A stretch of 64,000 nucleotides of DNA. Origin: Grimontia kaedaensis (lineage in GTDB: Bacteria > Pseudomonadota > Gammaproteobacteria > Enterobacterales > Vibrionaceae). This document shows positions 25,660 to 34,963 of this stretch, in pieces. Both the position numbers and the translations under genes were made by a program. How positions within the stretch are numbered: position 1 is the first letter of the stretch; each line of letters starts with the position of its first letter. The DNA lies in assembly GCF_023746615.1 (NCBI RefSeq), contig NZ_CP082276.1, positions 62,001 to 126,000 on the forward strand, written 5' to 3'. Below the pieces are notes generated by a model. That model did not search any database. It saw nothing but the letters and a program-made list of their open reading frames with translations, and was not told the origin of the DNA.

Positions 25660-27543
25660 ATGAGCGATCTGGCTCACTCTCACGATGAGGTTATACAGGC
25701 GTCATGGAAGCGATGCCGCTCGTTTGGGCTTAACCCAAAAAGTGCACCGGCAATTGTTCGACTAAATAAAGGTGATTGGGAAGATACACAGGGGAAATCC
25801 AAAGACCTGATTGTGACGACACAAGAGCAGGTGCTCCCTTTCTATGAAAATATTCTGGTGAACAGTAACAGCCTGGTGTTACTTGCCGACAGCAGTGGGA
25901 ACTTATTGAGCCGTTGGGGGCGACCTGGTTTTATAAACCAAATGGAAGGGCACCTCTTCGAGCAGGGAACCAGTTGGCTTGAACGTTTCAATGGCACCAA
26001 TGCAGTCGGAACTGCGCTGCAAACAGGTGAATCCGTCGTTGTTGGCCGTGATGAACACTATCTGATCGCCAACCGCTATATGACAGCCTCTGCCGCTCCT
26101 ATCTTTAACAGTGAACGTGAACTTGTCGGTGTACTGAACATTTCCTCTGATGCGTATCTGCCTACCTCTCATGTGAATGGGATGGTGAAAGTGATGACGC
26201 AATCAGTTGAGAACCAGCTCATCATGGCCACATATCGCCAGCACTATTACACCTTGGTGTTTAACAATAGTGAGGATAATCACACCAGTCAGTGGGCGGG
26301 ATTACTGGTTTTCAACGACGCAGGTGAGATAGTGGCTGCTAATCGTCGTGCAGACTTGCTGGTTGGACATGTGTTGAAGGGGCTGAACATCGAAATGGTT
26401 ACTGGGATCACGACGCTAAAACTATCTGCGCATCCTGAGAACCAAACACTGTCTTTTCTTGGTATTTCAAACTATCGCCTGTTTGGTACGCTCAAGCGCC
26501 CCCTCACCAACATGATTCGCACACCGCCATCTCCATTGTCTACCGTCAAATTGAAGAGTGAACCAAAGCCCGTCGCAGCGGTATCTGGTGAGCGTCGATT
26601 GTCAGATCTGGATCTTGGCGATCTGAAAATGCAGAAAGCGATCAAGCAGGCTGCCAGTGTGGTCAACAGTGACATTCCGCTGGTGATTCAAGGTGAAACG
26701 GGCGCGGGTAAAGAAGTGTTTGCCAAGGCAGTACATGCATCGTCAGAACGCGCTGACAAAAAGTTTGTGGCAGTGAACTGTGCGGCTATTCCCACTGAGT
26801 TGGTTGAGTCGGAGCTTTTTGGTTATGTGAGAGGTGCGTTTACCGGTGCCAATAACAAAGGCAGCATTGGTTATATCAGGCAGGCTGACGGTGGCACTTT
26901 ACTGTTAGACGAAATTGGTGATATGCCATTGCATGTTCAGGCAAGGTTGTTGCGCGTACTCCAGGAAAAAGCGGTCACGCCGCTAGGAAGCACTGAAAGC
27001 TATCCTGTCGATTTCCGTGTGATCAGCGCGACCCACCAACCGCTTAGGGAAGCGGTATCAAAAAAGCAGTTTCGTGATGACCTTTATTACCGAATTAATG
27101 GACTGACCCTATTTCTGCCTTCGCTCTCGGAGCGTTCAGATACCAACGCACTGGTTGGTCATCTACTTGATGAATTGACGGAAGGAAATAACCCTCCGGT
27201 CAGTAATGAGGTGTTGCAGTTATTTGAACGTCACCCCTGGCCGGGAAATATCCGTCAGTTGGTAAATACCTTGCGTGTGGCGTTGGCGCTATCTGACGGC
27301 AGTATGATCCATTCTCATCATTTGCCAGACGATTTCTTTTTGGATCTTGAAACACAGCCAGAAGAACCTTTGGTCACAAATTCTTTTCAACCAGAAGTGC
27401 TTCCCCTGCAAGTTGCGAGTTGGCGGGAAAGTCTGCCAGAACTTTATTCTGCCACAGAGGGAAACATTACCCGCATCGCTGAACTTTCCGGCGTGAGTCG
27501 AAATACCATCTATAAACGTCTTCGAGCATTAGGGCTGAAGTAG
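25660..27543 (+). CDS. sigma-54-dependent activator, AcoR type (GAF, AAA+, Fis HTH)
   Basis: A 627-residue enhancer-binding protein. An N-terminal GAF-like sensor region (about 40-200) is followed by a AAA+ domain with GETGAGKE, canonical GAFTGA at residues 392-397 and GGTLLLDEIGDMP. The C-terminal Fis-type HTH is NITRIAELSGVSRNTIYKRL. The ATG at 25660 (MSDLAHSHDE) has GGTAGGTAG upstream; the TTG at 25615 is a weaker start. It lacks a receiver domain, so it senses a small molecule directly. Its divergent position and the sigma-54 promoter point to control of glpSTPQUV. Confidence 0.92.
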   Translation: MSDLAHSHDEVIQASWKRCRSFGLNPKSAPAIVRLNKGDWEDTQGKSKDLIVTTQEQVLPFYENILVNSNSLVLLADSSGNLLSRWGRPGFINQMEGHLFEQGTSWLERFNGTNAVGTALQTGESVVVGRDEHYLIANRYMTASAAPIFNSERELVGVLNISSDAYLPTSHVNGMVKVMTQSVENQLIMATYRQHYYTLVFNNSEDNHTSQWAGLLVFNDAGEIVAANRRADLLVGHVLKGLNIEMVTGITTLKLSAHPENQTLSFLGISNYRLFGTLKRPLTNMIRTPPSPLSTVKLKSEPKPVAAVSGERRLSDLDLGDLKMQKAIKQAASVVNSDIPLVIQGETGAGKEVFAKAVHASSERADKKFVAVNCAAIPTELVESELFGYVRGAFTGANNKGSIGYIRQADGGTLLLDEIGDMPLHVQARLLRVLQEKAVTPLGSTESYPVDFRVISATHQPLREAVSKKQFRDDLYYRINGLTLFLPSLSERSDTNALVGHLLDELTEGNNPPVSNEVLQLFERHPWPGNIRQLVNTLRVALALSDGSMIHSHHLPDDFFLDLETQPEEPLVTNSFQPEVLPLQVASWRESLPELYSATEGNITRIAELSGVSRNTIYKRLRALGLK

Positions 27544-28021
27544 CTTCTACTCACCAACAAAGCATTCAAAAAGTCAATTAATCAGAATCAAAATATTCAC
27601 CATGTCAACGAATATGGCGGTATGTTGCACGAAATTTCCGCCTAGACGCGAATAAATAGGATGAAACGACTAATGACAATTTGCTCATATAGAGAAGTGT
27701 ATCGCAAATCAAATTTCTGTTTTTAGTGTGAATATTGTTCAATTATTGAACGGTTAATGAATTGTTATAGCGGGAGTTTTATTGAACAAAAGATGAATGA
27801 TTAACCTCACTAAATGTGGTTTGTTTCACTTTTATGACTGTGTATTCAAATAAGGAGGAGTTTTATGAAGAACAGATAACTGAGTGCTTTTTGGTCAATG
27901 TAACTGTCAATAGCTGATTTTGTTAATTTTTATAGCGTTGAACTCTGTGTTTTCAGAATGTTAATTTTCATCTCGCAGCATTTTGCAAATGGAATTTATA
28001 AGAAATACAGGAACGTATTCT
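27544..28021. other. 478-base AT-rich intergenic/leader region upstream of the porin gene
   Basis: No coding gene was found. It holds a perfect dyad GTTCAAT-T-ATTGAAC at 27737-27751 and a CRP-like TGTGG-N6-TCACT at 27815-27830. A strong ribosome site (AAGGAGGAG) precedes a 4-codon ORF that begins ATGAAGAAC at 27864. A long regulated leader, or a small RNA, would fit a major porin gene, but no RNA structure could be established by eye. Confidence 0.5.
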
Positions 28022-29086
28022 ATGAAAAAGACACTTTTAGCAGTAGCAATCCCGGCAGTACTTTTAGCAGGCAATGTCAATGCATTTGAAGCATACAGCG
28101 GTGACGCAGGTTCCGTAGAGATTTACGGTCAACTTCGCGCAACTTTGGCGAAATCTCCAGATAAAGATGTGACTCTGAATGACGGTAGTTCACGTGCAGG
28201 TGTTAACGCGCTTTACTCTGTGACTGACGACGTAGACGTATTCGCAAAACTGGAATACAGCATCAGCTATGACAAAGATGCAATGGCTAACCGCCTGGGT
28301 TACTTCGGCTTTACCGGTGATTTCGGCAAAGTCACTCTGGGTAAACAATACCTGACTGCTGATGACCTGTGGGGTGTTGATAACTCTTACTGGTTCGGTG
28401 GCTCTCACATTGTTGAGGGTGCCGTTTCTGGTGGTAAGCACGACAGCGCTATCCGTTACATCCTAGAAACTGACTTTGCAACCATCGATGCGAGCTATGG
28501 CCTACCAGAAGATGGTGCTGCAGCAGAAGTTGCGGAACTGTTCATCAGCAAAGATATCGCGGGCTTCTCATTCACCGCAGGTGTTTCTTCTGCTGAGCAA
28601 GAGCACGGCGCTTTTGACTACAAAGTCAACGACAGCACCACACTGAAAGTTAGCTCAGGCAGTGTAGATGACCTTTACTACACCCTTTGGGCAGAGCGTT
28701 CTTTTGGTGACCTGACTGTTGGTGTCCAGTACGCAAACAGCAGCATCGAGAGTAGTGCACTTGCAGTAGACCTGGATCGTGAAGGCTACACTCTTGCACT
28801 AAACTACGGCTTGTCTGACAAGTCCGCAGTATACGGCGGTTACGAATACTCAGAAGTTGAACTGAGTGCTGACGAGGTATCAGCGTCTGCAAAAGATGAC
28901 TACACCAATGTATACGTAGGTGCAGTGCACAAGTTCAACTCTTACTTCCGCCTTTGGGCAGAGATGGGTTACTCAGATGGTGTAACTGCAGGTTACAGCA
29001 ACAACAAGAACGATGGTTTTAGCGTAGCGCCAAGCTCTGTTGATAGTGAAGCGAAGTACGCAATCGGTGCACGCGTATACTGGTAA
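28022..29086 (+). CDS. outer membrane porin, OmpU-like gram-negative porin
   Basis: A trimeric beta-barrel porin of 354 residues with the signal peptide KKTLLAVAIPAVLLAGNVNA. The mature part begins FEAYSGDAGSVEIYGQLRAT, as in Porin_4/OmpU-type proteins, and has alternating aromatic strands. It ends in YAIGARVYW, with the C-terminal aromatic residue required for barrel insertion. AGGA lies 9 bases before the ATG at 28022; an upstream in-frame ATG at 27983 would disrupt the signal peptide. Codon use is strongly biased, as in highly expressed genes. A terminator follows. Confidence 0.92.
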   Translation: MKKTLLAVAIPAVLLAGNVNAFEAYSGDAGSVEIYGQLRATLAKSPDKDVTLNDGSSRAGVNALYSVTDDVDVFAKLEYSISYDKDAMANRLGYFGFTGDFGKVTLGKQYLTADDLWGVDNSYWFGGSHIVEGAVSGGKHDSAIRYILETDFATIDASYGLPEDGAAAEVAELFISKDIAGFSFTAGVSSAEQEHGAFDYKVNDSTTLKVSSGSVDDLYYTLWAERSFGDLTVGVQYANSSIESSALAVDLDREGYTLALNYGLSDKSAVYGGYEYSEVELSADEVSASAKDDYTNVYVGAVHKFNSYFRLWAEMGYSDGVTAGYSNNKNDGFSVAPSSVDSEAKYAIGARVYW

Positions 29087-29124
29087 TTAGCCAGTAAATC
29101 ACGCTTAGACTTCACACTGTCTTT

Positions 29125-29154
29125 AAAGCCCAGCAGGATGCTGGGCTTTGTTGT
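29125..29154 (+). terminator. porin terminator
   Basis: AAAGCCCAGC-AGGAT-GCTGGGCTTT stem-loop followed by a T-rich stretch (GTTGT), 38 bases after the porin stop. Confidence 0.88.
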
Positions 29155-29272
29155 ATCTGCCTGTTGTGTCGAGAACAAATCCAAAAACTGCCGTTGGCGC
29201 ACGTGCAAAAGTTAACCGAATATTTTACAAAGAGATTTAGCACATGTTCTTGCTCAGCTTCGGAGAGATTCC

Positions 29273-30163
29273 ATGCTCGATAAAATGGCGTTCTTTATCT
29301 ATGTGATCCGCACTGGGTCAATTTCCTCTGCAGCCCGCCAGTTTAACGTTTCAGTGTCGGCAGGCAGTCGCTGGCTTCAGGAGCTAGAGCAGCATTTTGG
29401 CACTACACTTTGCCATCGCTCCAACCGCCTTTTAGAAGCCACCCCGGCTGGCCAGACGCTTTATGAAGAGTTCTCGCCCATTGTCGACCGAGCCGAACGC
29501 ATCAGCCGTAAGCTGGAAGGCTTTCAGGATCATGAGAAAGGCCACATCAATATCGCCTGCACGCCGGTTTATGCCAACCATTACCTGATGGATAAAATCA
29601 CCGAATATTCCAGACTCAACCCGAAAGTGACGTTCAATATCAATGTTACGCCTTGGGCGATCGACCACGCCAGCACCAGCGATTTGATGATCAGTGCTAA
29701 CGCGCGGTTTCAGGGTTATAGAGAAAAGGACCTTATGTTGGTTAAGCGGGAACTGTTGGCCTCCCCCTTTGTGGTCGTCGCTTCTCCCAACTACACCGAA
29801 AAGCAGGGCTTACCCACGCAACCGGAAGATTTGCAGGATCATGCCTGTCTGGTGGCAACGACACTCACTGGCAGTAACGAATGGATTTTCCAAAAAGGTG
29901 TGGAAACCATCGTCATGAAAGTGCCGAAAACCATTGAAGTGAACGACAGTGACCTATTGCTTCGTGGTGTGACTCAAGGGGCTGGCGTGGCTTATCTGCC
30001 GCAGTTTGTGACTGAACCTGCGATTGAAAATGGCGCGCTTGTCCCGCTGATGCAAGACTTTGAAACCAGTACTTGGAGTCTTAATCTCTATTATCACCCC
30101 TCTGGGGTTGCCTCTCCTGTTGCCGGCAAGTTTAAGGACTTTCTGCTGGAAAAACCCTGCTGA
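29273..30163 (+). CDS. LysR-family transcriptional regulator
   Basis: A 296-residue regulator with an N-terminal HTH (FIYVIRTGSISSAARQFNVS and AGSRWLQELEQ) and a C-terminal LysR substrate-binding domain (about 90-296). The DNA-binding residues resemble the CrgA/AaeR-like LysR group. It lies upstream of atoB-atoD-atoA in the same direction, separated by an interspersed repeat. It may regulate acetoacetate use, but nothing in the sequence proves that link. Confidence 0.92.
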   Translation: MLDKMAFFIYVIRTGSISSAARQFNVSVSAGSRWLQELEQHFGTTLCHRSNRLLEATPAGQTLYEEFSPIVDRAERISRKLEGFQDHEKGHINIACTPVYANHYLMDKITEYSRLNPKVTFNINVTPWAIDHASTSDLMISANARFQGYREKDLMLVKRELLASPFVVVASPNYTEKQGLPTQPEDLQDHACLVATTLTGSNEWIFQKGVETIVMKVPKTIEVNDSDLLLRGVTQGAGVAYLPQFVTEPAIENGALVPLMQDFETSTWSLNLYYHPSGVASPVAGKFKDFLLEKPC

Positions 30164-30166
30164 TAC

Positions 30167-30432
30167 TATACCCAAACGACCTGAAGCTGCGCGCATTCAG
30201 AGGTCATCAATGCGTTCAATTCGAGGCAAATTTCGCGAGGAATAGTCATTCTATTTCCGTGGAGTTTAACGAAGAAGTGGGCGCATTGATGGCCTCCCTT
30301 CGGGCGAGTTGACTGACGCCGTGCTCTTTGTTGTTCCTTTTTGATGGAGATGACTACACCGGCAAAGGAACGCCGCGATCACAACGCCAGTCAATCTCGC
30401 TGAATCCTGCATCTTCAGGTTGTTTGGGTATA
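30167..30432. repeat. 266-base interspersed repeat element with inverted ends (MITE/REP-like)
   Basis: Begins TATACCCAAACGACCTGAAG and ends with the near-complement CTTCAGGTTGTTTGGGTATA. The inside has no open frame of substance. It carries internal inverted motifs such as CCTCGCGAAATTTGCCTCG-like sequence (minus strand) and GCGCATTGATGGCCTCC. Ends of this type are common in Vibrionaceae intergenic regions. A short relative occurs at 9622-9668. It lies between the LysR gene and atoB and ends about 110 bases before atoB. Confidence 0.7.
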
Positions 30433-30542
30433 TTCTTTTGCTTTGCATTTTCGCAAAGCCACTTTGAATTTCTGTCTATATCGCCACTTTCGCCTCTCCC
30501 ATACACTGAAAACCAAACAGTGGACATGGGAGTATGGGCGGT

Positions 30543-31748
30543 ATGGAACGCATCTTTATTGTGGCGGCAAAGCGCACGCCAATCGGGAGCTTTAACGGTT
30601 CTCTGGCGTCACTATCAGGCGTTGATCTCGGCGCGCACGCGATGAGAGCGGTGGTTGAGCAAGCGGGAATTGAACCTGAGCACATTGACGAAGTGATTGT
30701 CGGTAACGTGCTGACAGGTGGCGTTGGCATGGGGCCGGGCCGACAAGCCGCTATCAAGGCGGGCGTGCCAGATACGGTCCCTGCTTATACCCTCAACATG
30801 ATTTGTGGCAGCGGCATGAAAGCGATTATGGACGGTGCCAGCCATATCCGCGCCGGTGACGCTAAACTTGTGCTGACCTGCGGCATGGAAAGCATGTCTA
30901 ATGCCGCTTACGTAACGTCAGGGAAAATCCGTCGTGGCATTCGTATGGGTCATCAAATGCAGGAAGACAGCATCATCAAAGACGGTTTGACTGATGCCTT
31001 CCATCACTATCACATGGGCGTGACGGCTGAAAACGTCGCGACCCAATGCAATATCAGCCGTGAGGCGCAGGATAAATTCGCCCTAAAGAGCCAAAAGAAA
31101 GCGGTTAACGCCATCGAAAAAGGCCACTTTGCTGCTGAAATCTCTCCAATCACTGTTGCTGAGCGCAAACGTCAGTTTGAAGTGAAAGACGACGAATACC
31201 CAAAGGCCAATGCCACCTTAGAAGGCTTGCAGGCACTTCGTCCAGCGTTCGATAAACTAGGCAGCGTTACTGCAGGTAACGCATCCGGTATCAACGATGG
31301 TGCTTCGGCCATCCTGCTGGCATCAGAAAGTGCGGTGAAGCAACACAATCTTACGCCTCTGGCAGAGCTGGTGGAATACGGCCAAGGTGCGCTTGCCCCC
31401 GAAATCATGGGACTCGGCCCAGTTTCTGCAGTCGCTAATACGTTGAAAAAGGCCCAAATGACCATCGAGGACATTGACGTATTCGAACTGAACGAAGCCT
31501 TTGCTGCGCAAGCTTTGGGTGTGATTCAGGGGTTGGCAGAAGCACACCATGTCGATGAACACTGGTTGCTAGAGCGCAGCAACCTTAGCGGCGGGGCGAT
31601 AGCCCTTGGTCATCCCATCGGTGCGTCTGGCAACCGGATTGTCACCACGCTGGTTTACCAGCTGCAACGTACCGAGAAGGACTACGGCCTTGCCTCCTTG
31701 TGTATCGGTGGCGGTATGGGCACTGCTCTCATCCTGAAACGTTGCTGA
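30543..31748 (+). CDS. atoB: acetyl-CoA acetyltransferase (thiolase)
   Basis: Catalyses reversible thiolysis of acetoacetyl-CoA to two acetyl-CoA. The 401-residue protein has the nucleophile Cys88 (NMICGSGMKA), His357 (GHPIGASG) and Cys387 (CIGGGMGTA), with the spacing of E. coli AtoB. The ATG at 30543 (MERIFIVAAKRTPIGSFNG) aligns with E. coli AtoB; an in-frame ATG at 30534 adds three residues. It starts a cluster with atoD and atoA for acetoacetate degradation. Use in short-chain poly-hydroxybutyrate synthesis is an alternative role for such enzymes. Confidence 0.95.
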   Translation: MERIFIVAAKRTPIGSFNGSLASLSGVDLGAHAMRAVVEQAGIEPEHIDEVIVGNVLTGGVGMGPGRQAAIKAGVPDTVPAYTLNMICGSGMKAIMDGASHIRAGDAKLVLTCGMESMSNAAYVTSGKIRRGIRMGHQMQEDSIIKDGLTDAFHHYHMGVTAENVATQCNISREAQDKFALKSQKKAVNAIEKGHFAAEISPITVAERKRQFEVKDDEYPKANATLEGLQALRPAFDKLGSVTAGNASGINDGASAILLASESAVKQHNLTPLAELVEYGQGALAPEIMGLGPVSAVANTLKKAQMTIEDIDVFELNEAFAAQALGVIQGLAEAHHVDEHWLLERSNLSGGAIALGHPIGASGNRIVTTLVYQLQRTEKDYGLASLCIGGGMGTALILKRC

Positions 31749-31761
31749 GGGCGTGAACACC

Positions 31762-32448
31762 ATGAAAAAAGCTGCGACCGCACAACAGATAGAAAGCCTT
31801 TTGCACGATGGCATGACCATTATGATTGGAGGCTTTATGGCAACAGGCGCTCCAGAGCGTCTCATTGATCTTCTGATCAAAAAAGACATAAAAGACATCA
31901 CTTTGATCACCACAGATACTGGCTCTCCTGGTCGAGGTGCAAGTCGCCTTATTGCAGAGAAGCGGGTGAAGAAGCTGTATGCCTCTCATATCGGCACCAA
32001 CCCGGAAACGGGCAAGCAAATGAACGACGGCACGCTTGAAGTCGAGCTGGTTCCCCAAGGTACGCTGGCAGAACGTATTCGAAGCGGCGGTGCGGGTTTG
32101 GGTGGCGTGCTTACGCCTACGGGGCTTGGCACCATTGTGGCGGAGAACAAACGGGTGATTGAAGTCGATGGCAAAGCCTACCTGCTGGAGACGCCGCTGA
32201 AAGCGGATTTGGCACTGATCCGGGGTTCGAAAGTCGATCGTCGTGGGAACGTCTTTTACAGCAAAACGACCCAGAACTTTAACCCGTTAATGGCGACTGC
32301 AGCAGAGACAGTAATTGTTGAGCCAGAGCAGCTTGTTGGGCTTGGCGATATAGAGCCAGAAGCCGTTCATACGCCAAGTATCTTTGTTGATCACATCCTT
32401 GTTGATAACAGCTATGTCGGTCAGCGCTCAGTGGAGGACAACCAATGA
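31762..32448 (+). CDS. atoD: acetate CoA-transferase alpha subunit (acetoacetate:CoA transferase)
   Basis: The alpha subunit of the heteromeric CoA-transferase that activates acetoacetate with CoA from acetyl-CoA. It has 228 residues. GMTIMIGGFM, ASHIGTNPETG, LVPQGTLAERIRSGGAGLGG and KADLALIRG match E. coli AtoD closely. The ATG at 31762 has GAGGG upstream; a GTG at 31753 is a weaker start. It begins 13 bases after atoB and overlaps atoA by four bases (ATGA), so the subunits are translationally coupled. Confidence 0.95.
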   Translation: MKKAATAQQIESLLHDGMTIMIGGFMATGAPERLIDLLIKKDIKDITLITTDTGSPGRGASRLIAEKRVKKLYASHIGTNPETGKQMNDGTLEVELVPQGTLAERIRSGGAGLGGVLTPTGLGTIVAENKRVIEVDGKAYLLETPLKADLALIRGSKVDRRGNVFYSKTTQNFNPLMATAAETVIVEPEQLVGLGDIEPEAVHTPSIFVDHILVDNSYVGQRSVEDNQ

Positions 32449-33125
32449 CAGCGCAACTGGATAAAGACACCGTTCGCCACCGCATTGCATGGCGTGTTGC
32501 CCGTGAGATGAAAGACGGCGATATCGTGAACCTTGGCATTGGCCTGCCAACGCTGGTGGCGAACCATGTCGACAAAGACGTCGAGTTGCTGCTTCAAGCC
32601 GAGAACGGTCTGCTAGGTATCGATCAACTGGCATGCGAAGCCACCAAAGATGCCGATTTGGTCAATGCAGGCGGCCAGCATATTACCGCCGTTGATGGTG
32701 CCTGTTACTTCAACAGTGCCGACTCGTTTGCCATTATTCGTGGTGGTCATGTTGATGCGACGGTGCTGGGGGCGCTACAAGTCGATGAGTGCGGGAATCT
32801 CGCTAACTGGATTATCCCAGGGAAAATGGTGCCCGGCATGGGTGGCGCGATGGATTTGGTCGTCGGTGCGAAGAAGGTGATTGTTGCCATGGAGCACACG
32901 GTGAAAGACCAGCCGAAACTGCTGAAACAGTGCTCATTGCCTCTGACTGCTGCCAATCAGGTGAATTTGATTGTGACGGAAATGGGCGTGTTTGAAATCA
33001 ATGAGAGCGGCATGGTTCTGACTGAGCTTGCGCCAGAGTTTTCCATTGACGAGGTGCAGGCTGCCACCGAAGCGACACTGTTGGTGTCACCGAATTTACG
33101 ACCGATGCAATTACCTACAAGCTAA
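32445..33125 (+). CDS. atoA: acetate CoA-transferase beta subunit
   Basis: The catalytic subunit partner of AtoD, 226 residues. The active-site Glu53 lies in LQAENGLLG, the family motif. MVPGMGGAMDLV and VMEHTVK-like sequence (VAMEHTVKDQPK) are typical. It ends the atoB-D-A cluster; no atoE transporter is seen. The last 47 codons plus the terminator are repeated at 49920-50105, marking the edges of a probable island. Confidence 0.95.
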   Translation: MTAQLDKDTVRHRIAWRVAREMKDGDIVNLGIGLPTLVANHVDKDVELLLQAENGLLGIDQLACEATKDADLVNAGGQHITAVDGACYFNSADSFAIIRGGHVDATVLGALQVDECGNLANWIIPGKMVPGMGGAMDLVVGAKKVIVAMEHTVKDQPKLLKQCSLPLTAANQVNLIVTEMGVFEINESGMVLTELAPEFSIDEVQAATEATLLVSPNLRPMQLPTS

Positions 33126-33177
33126 TTTAGTTTGGGATGGCTAAAAATAAAAAGACCACCGAGAGGGTGGTCTTGTT
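32985..33177 (+). repeat. left direct repeat: atoA 3' end plus terminator
   Basis: This segment, from the GGCGTGTTTGAAATC in atoA to the hairpin after its stop, recurs in the same orientation at 49920-50105. By eye there are about six mismatches in the first 125 bases, then divergence around the stop codon, and the hairpin is conserved. It may be the left edge of the 33.2-49.9 kb island. Confidence 0.8.
33150..33176. terminator. terminator between atoA and the convergent IclR gene
   Basis: AAGACCACC-GAGAG-GGTGGTCTT with an A-rich left flank and T-containing right flank; it can serve both directions. Confidence 0.88.
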
Positions 33178-33191
33178 GCTCTCGCTAAATA

Positions 33192-33947
33192 CTAAGCAGG
33201 TGCTTCGCAGGAAATGGCTTTGGCGGTGCAGAGTAGACTCTCTTTAGCCGTTTCAAATTGGTGCCGCTTATCCATAATTTGCTCAGCGCCAGAAATGTTG
33301 ATGGCTGCAATGATGTTACCCAAATAATCAGTGATGGGCGCAGCAATCGCTGTTGCGTTATCGGAGCGATTCAAGGCGAAGCCCTGTTTCTTTTCTGTTG
33401 CAAGCAGGTGTTTAAGTTCAGGAAAGGTCTGAGGGTGGGGTTTAGGGTACATATCCAGGTGAATCGATTGATAAACCGCGCTTAGTTCAATGTCGCTCAG
33501 TTGTTGAAGCAAAATTCGACCCATTGCATTGGTATGGCAAGGTAATCGGGTTCCTAGAGGAATATTGACTGACAGCCTTTGTGAAGCTTGTGCCCGGTAT
33601 ATATATAGCGTTTCCAGGCCGTCCCTTATTGCCAAATGACAGGAGATACTGGTGTCATCTCTCAGCTTCTTTAGGTGAGGGGCTGCAATATCGACTAAAT
33701 CCTGTCCAGCCAAAAAAGAAAATCCCCGCGAAACCACCTGAGGACCCAAGGTATAGGCGTTTCTGGCGACTTTTCGAAGGTAGTTCTTATCGAGCAAAGT
33801 TTGGACGATCCGGTAGATAGACGACTGGCTGACACCCAAACGCTCAGCAAAATCATTGGTGCTTAGAATTCGGTGTTCCGCATCGAAGAGTTCGATGATA
33901 TCCAACCCCTTTGCCAAGGACTGAACCTGATAGTCCGTTTTGCTCAT
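33192..33947 (-). CDS. IclR-family transcriptional regulator
   Basis: A 251-residue regulator. It has an N-terminal winged helix (VQSLAKGLDIIELF; NDFAERLGVSQSSIYRIVQTL) and a C-terminal IclR effector domain (LPCHTNAMGRILL; GFALNRSDNATAIAAPI). The ATG at 33947 has GAGGGA upstream and replaces an in-frame start at 33977. It diverges from purU-folD-soxBDAG and is the obvious candidate regulator of that operon. A near-perfect palindrome lies between them at 34024-34039. Confidence 0.93.
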   Translation of the reverse strand: MSKTDYQVQSLAKGLDIIELFDAEHRILSTNDFAERLGVSQSSIYRIVQTLLDKNYLRKVARNAYTLGPQVVSRGFSFLAGQDLVDIAAPHLKKLRDDTSISCHLAIRDGLETLYIYRAQASQRLSVNIPLGTRLPCHTNAMGRILLQQLSDIELSAVYQSIHLDMYPKPHPQTFPELKHLLATEKKQGFALNRSDNATAIAAPITDYLGNIIAAINISGAEQIMDKRHQFETAKESLLCTAKAISCEAPA

Positions 33948-34023
33948 CTTTCCCTCATATGTAAATGAAATGTTCAAATGTGAATAAAATATGTGTTAAT
34001 TTTGCGTTCATGTCCATTCTTGC

Positions 34024-34039
34024 TGTCAATTTATTGACA
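34024..34039. promoter_or_regulatory. operator/promoter candidate between the IclR gene and purU
   Basis: TGTCAATTTATTGACA is a 16-base near-perfect dyad containing a consensus -35 hexamer TTGACA in each direction. A repressor bound here would block divergent transcription. Assignment to the adjacent IclR protein is inference. Confidence 0.55.
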
Positions 34040-34087
34040 ATTCACATATCAAACGAAAAGTACGGAAAGCAACCAACAGGATGGAAC

Positions 34088-34948
34088 ATGCAAGAGTCAA
34101 AGGAGTTTATTCTCAAGGCAACGTGTGATGCATCGAGTGGGATTCTTGCGGCAGTCACTTCCTATTTGGCGGGTCTTAGCTGCTATATCTCTGAGCTGCA
34201 TCAGTTTGATGATGAAGAAAATGGTAATTTCTTTATGCGTGCCGTGTGTCGGATTGAATCACCGGATATTGATCTGGAGATGATCCGAGAAGGATTTGAA
34301 GAACAGGTCAGTCGTTTCCATATGGACTGGGAATTTTTCGATATCGACAAGCCTATGCGCGTGCTCATCATGGTGAGTAAGTTCGACCATTGTTTGAAGG
34401 ACCTGCTCTACAGACACGAAAATGGCGAGTTGCCAATGGAAGTGACCGCGGTTGTTTCCAACCATAAAGATCTGCGACCAATTGTTGAGCGAGCCGGTAT
34501 TCGTTTTATCTGGCTACCTATCAATTCTGAAAACAAGCCGAGACAAGAAGCTGCACTTTTGGATGTCATCCAAGAGACAGATACTGAGCTTGTTATCCTT
34601 GCCCGTTACATGCAGATCCTCTCAGACGAACTTTGTAAAAAGCTTCACGGTAAAGCCATCAATATCCATCATTCATTCTTACCAAGTTTTAAAGGTGCCA
34701 AGCCTTATCATCAGGCGCATGCCCGCGGTGTGAAGCTGATTGGTGCCACGGCGCATTACGTCACCTCTGACCTTGATGAAGGTCCAATCATTCAGCAGAG
34801 CGTGCAGCCTGTCGGCCACACTTATTCTTCAGACAGATTAGTGGCGGTTGGCCGGGATACCGAAACCATCGCACTCGCGCAGGCTGTCAGGCTTCATCTC
34901 GAACATCGCGTGTTCATGTACGGTAACAAAACCGTCGTCTTCCAATAG
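34088..34948 (+). CDS. purU: formyltetrahydrofolate deformylase
   Basis: Hydrolyses 10-formyl-THF to formate and THF. The 286-residue protein has an N-terminal ACT domain (about 1-80) and a C-terminal formyltransferase fold. The catalytic Asn/His region is INIHHSFLPSFKGAKPYHQA and the Asp is in TSDLDEGPIIQQ. The ATG at 34088 has ACAGGA upstream and is preferred to longer in-frame starts. It begins the operon purU-folD-soxBDAG, where it disposes of the one-carbon unit produced from sarcosine. Confidence 0.96.
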   Translation: MQESKEFILKATCDASSGILAAVTSYLAGLSCYISELHQFDDEENGNFFMRAVCRIESPDIDLEMIREGFEEQVSRFHMDWEFFDIDKPMRVLIMVSKFDHCLKDLLYRHENGELPMEVTAVVSNHKDLRPIVERAGIRFIWLPINSENKPRQEAALLDVIQETDTELVILARYMQILSDELCKKLHGKAINIHHSFLPSFKGAKPYHQAHARGVKLIGATAHYVTSDLDEGPIIQQSVQPVGHTYSSDRLVAVGRDTETIALAQAVRLHLEHRVFMYGNKTVVFQ

Positions 34949-34963
34949 TCAGCAGAGGTGACT

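Noticed and set aside
27864..27878. Four-codon ORF behind a consensus ribosome site as a gene
   Set aside because: Too short to support as a CDS; kept only as part of the porin leader observation.
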